Source: Candidatus Krumholzibacteriota bacterium (GTDB lineage: Bacteria; Krumholzibacteriota; Krumholzibacteriia; Krumholzibacteriales; Krumholzibacteriaceae). Taken from it: a stretch of DNA of 6,110 bases. Position numbers and translations under genes: made by a program. Below are positions 1-5,002 of the stretch, one piece after another (the first letter of the stretch is position 1; each line of letters begins with the position of its first letter). Where the stretch lies: positions 1 through 6,110 of the forward strand of contig DAOVFR010000163.1 in assembly GCA_030672805.1 (NCBI GenBank). Direction: 5' to 3'. The notes under the pieces are model-generated. The model saw nothing but the letters and a program-made list of their open reading frames with translations, had not been told where the DNA came from and ran no database searches.

Positions 1-12
1 ATACCGGATTAT

Positions 13-294
13 TTAAAGCGAACCCTGAAATTCCAACTTCCTGAACGCGCCGTAGTTCTTTTTCATGTCCTTGAACACGGCCTTCCCGACAAGGAACTCG
101 TAGATTTCATCGGCTTTCCCGCCAACGTCCACGTCGGCGAAGCGCCTGGGATACAGGATCTTGCCGATGAAATATGCGTCAACTATGGCCGTTGAGATAT
201 TTGTCACGTAATTGTTATACGGCGCAAGGATATAAACCTTCCCGTTCTTTACCGCCTTTAAAGCCCTGTAGAACCCCGGCCTTTTTTGATAATA
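13..294 (-). pseudogene. C-terminal remnant of the substrate-binding protein, cut off by an in-frame stop
   Basis: This stretch continues the reading frame of the binding-protein gene (1134-295) directly after its TAA at 297-295 and runs 93 codons to a TAA at 15-13. The first residues read YYQKRPGFYRALKAVKNGKV, followed by a segment with NNYVTNISTAIVDAYFIGK and then ILYPRRFADVD. This is what I expect for the last third of FecB/BtuF-type binding proteins: the 'F-Y-x-A-L-x-A-V-K-N-G-x-V-Y' strand, then the 'N...A..DAY.IGK.LYP..F' C-terminal helices. No base is missing between the halves, so the break is a single stop codon. A GTG at 207 could restart translation, but without a visible Shine-Dalgarno and yielding only 64 residues it would not make a working lobe. 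The segment shows no sign of decay, which argues for a recent mutation, an assembly or sequencing error, or readthrough. Confidence 0.8.
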
Positions 295-1134
295 TTAGAT
301 AAAGGGCTTCAGGCCGCCGCCGTCGATGAATATGATGTCCGGATTCCATTTCAGGAGCGTTTCCCTGTCGATGAAAACATGGCTTCCGTAAGATATGTTC
401 TTCGCCGGATTTTTTGCCCCGACCCAATCGAACGGAACGTAATCGGCATCGGTGCTCACGATTCCATGCGAGCCCTTGAAGCCGATGCCGCCTATATAAA
501 CGTCGGGCTTTTCGGTGATGGAAACATCCCGCGTCCTGTTTTCCAGGTCCTTCCGGGCCCTCTCTATGAATGAAATCACTCTTTCGGCGCGATCACCCGC
601 GTCCAGGACCTTCCCGGCAATACGCAGGGAATCATATACGCGCCTGTCGAACGTCGCGAACCGCCCGTGCGTGAGCACGATGACCGGTATCCCGATTTTT
701 TTCTGAAGGGCTTCGGCCTTCGATTTATCCATGTACGATATGAATATGACCTGGGGCCTGACAGTTAATATTTTTTCCAGGTCCGGTTCCCCGTTGATCG
801 ATGCCGGGCCGCCCGGCCCGATGGCGGGAAGATCCGCCAGCTTCGGGTTTGCCAGGCGGTACGGTCTTCCCCGGCTGTTTTTCTTCTCGAAACTCTCGAC
901 CCCGACAAGCTTTCCGGTTGCTTCCAGGTAACTGATGAGTCTCAATGTTCCCGGTGCGATACATATTATCCTTTCCACGGGAACGGGGACCTCGACGGTT
1001 CGCCCGGCCGTGTCGGTTACGGTTACCCGGGTCATTGCAGGACCGGCCTTCCTGCAGGACATTGAAAAGATGAAAAGTATAAGAGGTACGAGAAGCACGA
1101 GGCATCCCGCGCGGCTGCGTGACAATGCTTTCAT
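295..1134 (-). CDS. Metal-chelate ABC transporter substrate-binding lipoprotein (prematurely terminated)
   Basis: Extracytoplasmic binding protein of the FecB/BtuF class (periplasmic-binding family 2, PF01497-like), which delivers a chelated metal or corrinoid to the permease and ATPase encoded just upstream. As encoded it is 279 residues; the in-frame continuation would give 373, the more usual size. The start at 1134 is chosen because AAGGA at 1146-1142 lies 7 bases before it; in-frame ATGs at 1158 and 1212 lie inside or beside the ATPase end and would put extra residues before the signal. Residues 1-26 are a signal peptide (basic start, hydrophobic 11-23) ending in SMS-C27, a weak lipobox because position -3 is Ser. 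The N-terminal lobe shows VTVTDTAGRTVEVP (37-50), VERIICIAPG (53-62) and the PDLEKILTVRPQVIFIS strand (117-133). A central GSHGIVSTDADYVPF (221-235) resembles archaeal and anaerobe homologues. The product ends at GGGLKPFI, so it lacks most of the C-terminal lobe needed to close on ligand. The gap after the ATPase stop is 25 bases. Substrate is undetermined; MolA-type molybdate/tungstate binding is an alternative to iron or cobalamin. Confidence 0.87.
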   Translation of the reverse strand: MKALSRSRAGCLVLLVPLILFIFSMSCRKAGPAMTRVTVTDTAGRTVEVPVPVERIICIAPGTLRLISYLEATGKLVGVESFEKKNSRGRPYRLANPKLADLPAIGPGGPASINGEPDLEKILTVRPQVIFISYMDKSKAEALQKKIGIPVIVLTHGRFATFDRRVYDSLRIAGKVLDAGDRAERVISFIERARKDLENRTRDVSITEKPDVYIGGIGFKGSHGIVSTDADYVPFDWVGAKNPAKNISYGSHVFIDRETLLKWNPDIIFIDGGGLKPFI

Positions 1135-1159
1135 TTTCAAGTCCTTCCCCTGATACATC

Positions 1160-1918
1160 TCATGGTCCGACGGGAATGGCCACGGGATACCCTCCGACTT
1201 CGCCGAGAACAACGTCTACATCGTATACCTCCCGAATAATCCGGGTGGTTATCGATTCCTTTCCGCCGCATTCGCGAATCACGCCGTTTTTCAGCAGCAG
1301 GAAAACACCTGCGAATCTCAGCGCCAGGTTCAAATCGTGAATGGATATCACGACCGCAACCTTTTTTTCCCTCGCCACTCCGGTTATCAAATTCATAACA
1401 TCGACCTGGTTCTTCAGGTCGAGATTGCTCGTCGGTTCGTCCAGCAGGAGAATATCCGGTTCCTGCGCGAGCGCCCGGGCGATGATCACCTTCTGCATCT
1501 CGCCGCCGCTCAATTCGCTTACGGGGCGCAGAACGAATTTCTCCAGTTTCATTGCCCTTATGGCATTTTCGGCAATTTCGATGTCCCGCTTTGTCGCGGC
1601 CCATTTAATATATGGTTTCCTGCCCAGCAGGACGGCATCGAAAACCGTCAGCCGGTTGTCCGCGTATTTCTGTGGAACGTACCCGATATGCCTGGCGATC
1701 TCCGTCTGCGTCATTTTATGAAGGTCCGTTTCATCAAGAAGAACAACACCCTTCGCCGGCCGCAGGATCCTGTTTATACATTTGAGCAGCGTCGACTTGC
1801 CCGCGCCGTTAACGCCCAGGATCGCGGAAACAGTTCCCCTTTCCATGCTGAAGCTGACGCCGCCGAGGACCGACGCGCTTCTGTAACCAAACGTAATTCC
1901 TTCGACGGACAGGATCAT
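1160..1918 (-). CDS. Metal-chelate ABC transporter ATP-binding protein
   Basis: Cytoplasmic ATPase of a FecE/BtuD-type importer, 252 residues, the normal size. All catalytic motifs are visible: aromatic A-loop Tyr12, Walker A GVNGAGKST (35-43), Q-loop Gln83 in GYVPQ, ABC signature LSGGE (136-140) followed by MQKVIIARAL, Walker B ILLLDEP (156-162, catalytic Glu161), D-loop SNLD (164-167) and switch His194 in ISIHDLN. It is therefore likely active even though its partner binding protein is interrupted. The start at 1918 was chosen because its ATG overlaps the permease TGA as ATGA, a 4-base overlap typical of translational coupling, with GAGGGGG about 9 bases upstream. The frame stays open upstream to 2200, but that extension only reads through the permease gene and resembles nothing. 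The C-terminal tail after residue 215 contains TRIIREVYDVDVVLGE, the usual short FecE-type tail that pairs with the binding-protein-dependent importers. Confidence 0.95.
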   Translation of the reverse strand: MILSVEGITFGYRSASVLGGVSFSMERGTVSAILGVNGAGKSTLLKCINRILRPAKGVVLLDETDLHKMTQTEIARHIGYVPQKYADNRLTVFDAVLLGRKPYIKWAATKRDIEIAENAIRAMKLEKFVLRPVSELSGGEMQKVIIARALAQEPDILLLDEPTSNLDLKNQVDVMNLITGVAREKKVAVVISIHDLNLALRFAGVFLLLKNGVIRECGGKESITTRIIREVYDVDVVLGEVGGYPVAIPVGP

Positions 1919-2994
1919 CTCCGCGTCCCCCTCACAAGCAGATAAAGAAAAAGGGGGGCGCCCATGAAGGAGGTTATAACCCCGACGGGCAGTGCGCCGG
2001 ACTCGAGTATCGTCCTGCCGATCGTATCCGACGCCAGGAGAAGCAGCCCGCCCAGGATACAGGCATTGGGAACGAGGAAACGGTGATCTTCCCCCACGAT
2101 GCGTCTTGCCATGTGGGGAGCAACGAGCCCCAGGAACCCTATCACGCCGAGAAAAGAAACGATCATGGCCGACAGGAAAGCCGCCCCGAGCATTCCCCAT
2201 ATCCTGATTCTTTCCACGTTTACGCCTAGACTTCTAGCTGCATCCTCGCCCGCGGAAAGAGCATTGAAGCTCCACCGGTGCATGAAGAACCATGCCGTCG
2301 CAGGGACGGTCACCGCTGCCATGAGCAGAATCTCACCCCACGATGCCCTCCCGACATCCCCGAAGGTCCAGAAGACAATGGAAGCCAACTCCACATCTTC
2401 GGCAAAGTACTGGATCAGGATCGTTCCCGAAACAAAAAGGGATGAAAGGGCAACCCCGGAAAGAATGATCGATTCCGGGGCCATCTTCCTGATTCGCGCA
2501 AGGATGATTATCACGACGGTCGCCAGGACCGCCCCGAGGAAAGCAAAAAGAGTAACGGAATAAATACCGTTTACGGCTATGTTCTCGATCACGCCGGCAT
2601 TATCGCCGCTACCGCGCACGGCGCCCTCTCCCAGGACAACGATGGCGAAAGCCGCGCCAAAGGCGGCCCCATGCGAGATACCGAGCGTGAACGGCGAACC
2701 TAACGGATTATTGAGGATGCACTGAATGACCACGCCGGCGAGCGCCAGCCCCCATCCGGCGATTACCGCTGCTACGATCCGCGGGGCCCTGATGTTCCAG
2801 ACCACGATACTCGCGGCTTCCCCACTCCGGCCCAGCAGGGTATCTATGATCTGCATGGGCATGAGCCTGTAGGAACCGACACATAACGCGAGCAGCGCAG
2901 CCGCAGCGAGCAAGACCAGGAAAAAGAGGAACAGAAGGGTCTTCTTCCTGGTATAGGCAGAATAGGCATGGGCAATTCCGTCTGGCGCCTTCAT
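1915..2994 (-). CDS. FecCD-family metal-chelate ABC transporter permease
   Basis: Integral inner-membrane permease of a type II importer (FecCD/BtuC family, PF01032-like), 359 residues, full length. It should carry about ten membrane helices: the first spans roughly 19-40, further hydrophobic segments lie near 71-95, 103-121, 144-166, 173-196, 220-238, 265-290 and 309-323, and the last spans 335-354. Family hallmarks are RAPRIVAAVIAG (69-80) with LNNPLGSPFTLGISHGAAFG (94-113), the ATPase-coupling region GEDAARSLGVNVERIR (249-264), GVIGFLGLVAPHMARRIVG (283-301) followed by DHRFLVP, and the C-terminal LPVGVITSFMGAPLFLYLL (335-353). Only one permease gene is present, so it probably acts as a homodimer as in BtuC2D2. 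The start at 2994 fits the family N-terminus, but its Shine-Dalgarno is poor (a GGCGGG stretch), and a hairpin lies 16 bases upstream. The 3' end overlaps the ATPase start. Confidence 0.95.
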   Translation of the reverse strand: MKAPDGIAHAYSAYTRKKTLLFLFFLVLLAAAALLALCVGSYRLMPMQIIDTLLGRSGEAASIVVWNIRAPRIVAAVIAGWGLALAGVVIQCILNNPLGSPFTLGISHGAAFGAAFAIVVLGEGAVRGSGDNAGVIENIAVNGIYSVTLFAFLGAVLATVVIIILARIRKMAPESIILSGVALSSLFVSGTILIQYFAEDVELASIVFWTFGDVGRASWGEILLMAAVTVPATAWFFMHRWSFNALSAGEDAARSLGVNVERIRIWGMLGAAFLSAMIVSFLGVIGFLGLVAPHMARRIVGEDHRFLVPNACILGGLLLLASDTIGRTILESGALPVGVITSFMGAPLFLYLLVRGTRR

Positions 2995-3009
2995 GAATAG
3001 ATACCCGCC

Positions 3010-3026
3010 GCCCGGACATTCCGGGC
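3010..3026. other. Perfect 7-bp inverted repeat between methyltransferase and permease genes
   Basis: GCCCGGA, a three-base loop and TCCGGGC form a GC-rich hairpin within the 43-base gap between the methyltransferase stop and the permease start. Read on the plus strand it is followed directly by TTTT, which looks like a short intrinsic terminator for antisense transcription. Read on the minus strand, the direction of the genes, AAAA precedes it and no T tract follows, so it is not a terminator for the operon. In that direction it could stabilise the downstream mRNA or limit access to the weak permease ribosome site. The function is inferred; the symmetry is seen. Confidence 0.5.
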
Positions 3027-3037
3027 TTTTGTAAGGA

Positions 3038-3643
3038 TCATTCCCTTTTACTCGACAGCAGCTCGTACCTGCCGTCCTTGTTCCTGTAATGAATTATTGA
3101 AAGGCCCCGGCCTTCCAGCAGCGCTTTCATCTCCCCCAAATCCGGTAGATAGTGATTGCAGACGGGATAATCCTGCCTGGAGTGAAATTCATTTATTTCC
3201 TCGCGTGTGGAAAAATGGGCAATCAGAAACCTGCCGCCGGATCTCAGGATGCGAGCCACCTTCTTTATTACCGCTGCCTTGTCGTCGAAATGTGGAAAGG
3301 AGCTGAAACAGATAATCGCGTCGACCTTGCCTCCCACGCCTTCCATGTCGCCTGCCTGCGCGGCGATGGGAATGACATTTTTGAAATCGTACCTGCTCTT
3401 TAGTCTTGCAAGCATTTTCTCGGCAATGTCAACCGCGTATATCGTGCCTGTGCCGCCCACCGCATCCAGTAGAAAGGGGATAAAAACCCCGGTGCCGCAT
3501 CCAAGGTCTACAATGCAACTGCCGAGGCCGGCGCCGGCAAGGTCAACAAGTTTCCTGAACTCCTCCGGGGGCTCATCGTACCTGTTTACCTCGTCCCAGC
3601 GGTCGGCGTAGGAATTAAAATATTCTCTCGTCGTTTTCATCAT
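3038..3643 (-). CDS. Class I SAM-dependent methyltransferase
   Basis: Small cytoplasmic methyltransferase of the UbiE/ArsM-like class I fold (methyltransf_11/25 type), 201 residues. The N-terminus REYFNSYADRWDE (6-18) is the usual lead-in. Motif I, the SAM glycine loop, is VDLGCGTG (45-52); the acidic residue that holds the ribose is Asp72 in YAVDIAEKM; a second acidic contact is Asp99 in AGDM; the strand-4 motif is DAIICFSSFPHF (108-119); and SGGRFLIAHF (135-144) is the post-motif strand. It is complete. The cysteines do not form the set expected of an arsenite methyltransferase. Two ATGs are adjacent at 3643 and 3640 and neither has a clear Shine-Dalgarno, so the start is uncertain by one codon. 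It is the first gene of the apparent importer operon, which suggests a link to the imported ligand (modifying a chelator or corrinoid, for example), but the substrate cannot be read from sequence. Confidence 0.9.
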   Translation of the reverse strand: MMKTTREYFNSYADRWDEVNRYDEPPEEFRKLVDLAGAGLGSCIVDLGCGTGVFIPFLLDAVGGTGTIYAVDIAEKMLARLKSRYDFKNVIPIAAQAGDMEGVGGKVDAIICFSSFPHFDDKAAVIKKVARILRSGGRFLIAHFSTREEINEFHSRQDYPVCNHYLPDLGEMKALLEGRGLSIIHYRNKDGRYELLSSKRE

Positions 3644-3703
3644 ACCAGAAGGGCTATCTGCAGGCCCGGCATCAAAGCCTCAACGAGTGTTACCAATATT
3701 AAA

Positions 3704-3732
3704 TTCGTAATACACCGGAGCGGGAAAGTCAA
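3704..3732 (-). promoter_or_regulatory. Possible sigma70-like promoter for the methyltransferase-importer operon
   Basis: On the minus strand TTGACT (3732-3727) matches the -35 consensus in five of six positions. After a 17-base spacer TACGAA (3709-3704) is a poor -10, three of six matches. An alternative -10-like TTTAAT lies six bases further on but at a 23-base spacing. A start near 3697 would leave a leader of about 54 bases before the ATG at 3643. I saw no clear Fur-box palindrome and no conserved cobalamin-riboswitch core in this leader. Confidence 0.3.
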
Positions 3733-3773
3733 ATGGAATTCAGCAGCCGTACGCGGGATTAGGAGTTATTGAA

Positions 3774-3812
3774 ATGAACGCCGGAAGGCTTCAGCCCGGT
3801 AAACTGTCGTAG
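3774..3812 (+). CDS. Possible 12-codon mini-ORF with a well-placed Shine-Dalgarno
   Basis: On the plus strand AGGAG at 3761-3765 sits 8 bases before an ATG that opens MNAGRLQPGKLS and then TAG. The spacing is ideal, but the peptide is too short to judge. No plus-strand gene follows until the serpin at 5003, so it is not an obvious leader peptide. It may be chance. Confidence 0.15.
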   Translation: MNAGRLQPGKLS

Positions 3813-3839
3813 CGGATGGCCCCGGCACGGTCGTGATAC

Positions 3840-3859
3840 GCCCCGCCCCGGGCAGGGGC
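3840..3859. other. GC-rich imperfect hairpin at the end of the secreted-protein gene
   Basis: GCCCC pairs with GGGGC, and an inner GCC/GGC continues the stem past one bulged A, leaving a very small loop. It abuts the TAG of the secreted-protein gene (3861-3859), so it could protect the 3' end of that minus-strand transcript or aid termination. There is no T tract after it in either direction, so a standard intrinsic terminator is not supported. Confidence 0.3.
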
Positions 3860-4713
3860 TACCGGTACATCGCCTTGATGCCGCTCCATGTTGTATGCCT
3901 GACACCCTGTGTCCAGCAGGGAAGGCAGTCGTCGCCCACGTAGTCGTTCCAGTGGTCGATCCTCGTCACGATATATTCCGGTCCCGAATCATCGATGAAA
4001 AGAGCGTGGGGAGCAACGGTCTCGATCACCGTGCAGGAATCCTTCCTGTAGCTGTACTCGACGTACCGGTCGCTTCCCGTATCGAACACGACGCTCACCT
4101 CGTAGTACCGTGGACTGTACGCTTCGCACGGGCGCCACGTCTCGATGCCCTCGCCCCATACGGTGAGCTCCTCGTGCTCCCCCGTGATACAGATCGCCCT
4201 GGGGTCGGGATCGTAATCGGGGTGGCCTTCCGGCGGCATGCACAGGAAGAACGTGACCGTTACCTCCCGGTCGAGATCATGAGTGATATCGACCAGGAAC
4301 GGCGGGTCGTTGGCGTTCTGGTCTCGCGCTCCGTTGTACGTGCTGGCATCGGAGGAATCGTACACCTCGCAGTAGAACCGTATCGCGAGCTCGTCGTACA
4401 GGTCTTCCCTGGGTATCATGGCAACATACGTATCGTTGTTGCCGGCATCGGCATGGTAAGTCATTAATACATGATCGTAGGGTCCTCCGTCAGGACCGTG
4501 GTACAGCGTTGCGGATATGCCGCTTCCCCGCCCCACCAGATCGGTGACGCCCTCCTTCCAGATCTCCAGGTACACGTCCAGCCACAAGTCCTCGTCATGT
4601 GAAGATCCGTGGACCGGCCAGACCTGTCCGGCCCAGCCTATCTCTCCGCTGGACGGCGCCGGAACGAAAAGCATCACGCAAACGGCCAGCAGTATCCCGG
4701 GGATCCATCTCAT
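3859..4713 (-). CDS. Secreted two-domain beta-sandwich protein, CBM20-like C-terminal domain
   Basis: I do not recognise a named gene. The product is 284 residues with a Sec signal peptide (MRWIPGILLAVCVMLF, then PAPSSG; cleavage near residue 23). The start at 4713 is fixed by GGAGG at 4725-4721, 7 bases upstream, and by the signal peptide; the frame stays open to 4956 but that extension has no export signal. Residues about 25-145 begin GWAGQVWP and contain EGVTDLVGRGSG, YHGPDGG and DAGNNDTYVAMIP, a pattern I associate with a beta-sandwich module in secreted bacterial proteins. Residues about 150-255 run VTVTFFLCM, ICITGEHEELTVWGEGIETW, YYEVSVVFDTG, VEYSYRKDS and a closing RIDHWN, a layout like CBM20 starch-binding domains. 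Seven cysteines remain after export, including C263-LP-C266 near the end, so disulfides are likely. No catalytic motif is visible, which suggests binding rather than hydrolysis. It is transcribed divergently from the serpin. The reading frame is secure; the domain assignment is inference. Confidence 0.82.
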   Translation of the reverse strand: MRWIPGILLAVCVMLFVPAPSSGEIGWAGQVWPVHGSSHDEDLWLDVYLEIWKEGVTDLVGRGSGISATLYHGPDGGPYDHVLMTYHADAGNNDTYVAMIPREDLYDELAIRFYCEVYDSSDASTYNGARDQNANDPPFLVDITHDLDREVTVTFFLCMPPEGHPDYDPDPRAICITGEHEELTVWGEGIETWRPCEAYSPRYYEVSVVFDTGSDRYVEYSYRKDSCTVIETVAPHALFIDDSGPEYIVTRIDHWNDYVGDDCLPCWTQGVRHTTWSGIKAMYR

Positions 4714-4720
4714 CGAGCCG

Positions 4721-4725
4721 CCTCC
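4721..4725 (-). promoter_or_regulatory. Shine-Dalgarno GGAGG that fixes the secreted-protein start
   Basis: GGAGG on the minus strand, 7 bases before the ATG at 4713. An overlapping ATG just upstream (4726) opens only five codons (MEAAR), so 4713 is the usable start. Confidence 0.8.
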
Positions 4726-4792
4726 ATATCGATACCCCCCTGTCGCCTCGAAGTCCTTGCCCGGTCGATAATCAGGTATGTAACCGTACGGA

Positions 4793-4801
4793 AGTATATC
4801 A
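4793..4801 (-). promoter_or_regulatory. Possible extended -10 promoter for the secreted-protein gene
   Basis: Minus-strand TGA-TATACT (4801-4793) fits the extended -10 form TGn-TATAAT with five of six hexamer matches. No good -35 lies at 17 or 18 bases upstream, which extended -10 promoters tolerate. A start near 4786 would give a leader of about 70 bases. An 8-base palindrome CCGTACGG (4784-4791) covers the expected start site and could be an operator half or chance. Confidence 0.4.
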
Positions 4802-4847
4802 TACAATACAAACGGACCATTATCGAAAAATGGGACCTGAAATGGAA

Positions 4848-4922
4848 CCGCCCCCCGGCGGCCTGACAGGGGAAGTGTATCCCCGGTCTTCCGGCCGCAC
4901 GCCGCACGGGCCCGGAAAAAAA
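4848..4922. other. Run of short GC-rich inverted repeats ending in an A7 tract, in the divergent spacer
   Basis: Within the 289-base spacer between the two exported-protein genes lie three short symmetric elements: CCGCC/GGCGG (4848-4861, four-base loop), GGGG/CCCC (4869-4884, eight-base loop) and CCGG/CCGG (4883-4894, loop TCTT). GGGCCC and seven As (4916-4922) follow. The stems are only 4 to 5 bp, so structure is plausible but not strong. The A tract could serve as an UP-like element for a serpin promoter; TACAAA at 4952-4957 is a weak -10 candidate, with no matching -35. No convincing serpin promoter was found. Confidence 0.3.
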
Positions 4923-4991
4923 TAGCGGGAATCACGCTGGACGGCCGGTTGTACAAATACCGGGACGCAACAGTTCACTGCTTGCGATAAC

Positions 4992-4996
4992 GGAGG
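4992..4996 (+). promoter_or_regulatory. Shine-Dalgarno GGAGG of the serpin gene
   Basis: GGAGG six bases before the ATG at 5003. It fixes the start, which is followed at once by a basic-plus-hydrophobic signal peptide. The nearby in-frame ATG at codon 4 is less well spaced. Confidence 0.85.
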
Positions 4997-5002
4997 CTTA
5001 TC

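Noticed and set aside
215..300. Frameshift as the cause of the broken binding-protein gene
   Set aside because: Codon-by-codon reading shows both halves in the same frame with only TAA between them, so no insertion or deletion is needed.
1137..1604. 155-codon minus-strand open frame overlapping the ATPase
   Set aside because: It is a shifted frame of the ATPase rich in Arg and Gly, with no motif, and overlaps the ATPase and the binding-protein leader.
1337..1945. 202-codon plus-strand open frame opposite the ATPase
   Set aside because: It mirrors the ATPase coding sequence, has no Shine-Dalgarno or domain signature, and the ATPase frame carries all ABC motifs.
1919..2200. Longer ATPase start at 2200
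   Set aside because: The extra 94 codons run through the permease gene in another frame and resemble no ABC protein.
3644..3760. Cobalamin riboswitch or Fur box ahead of the operon
   Set aside because: I found neither the conserved B12-box-like core nor a recognisable Fur palindrome in the leader.
3895..4467. 190-codon plus-strand open frame opposite the secreted protein
   Set aside because: The minus-strand frame has a signal peptide, a Shine-Dalgarno and patterned beta strands; this one has none of these.
4916..4941. Intrinsic terminator on the minus strand (AGCG/CGCT then T7)
   Set aside because: The stem is only 4 bp with a 7-base loop, and no minus-strand gene ends upstream of it.
4714..4956. 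N-terminal extension of the secreted protein to an ATG at 4956
   Set aside because: It would bury the signal peptide 81 residues into the protein and cross the putative promoter; the GGAGG site supports 4713.
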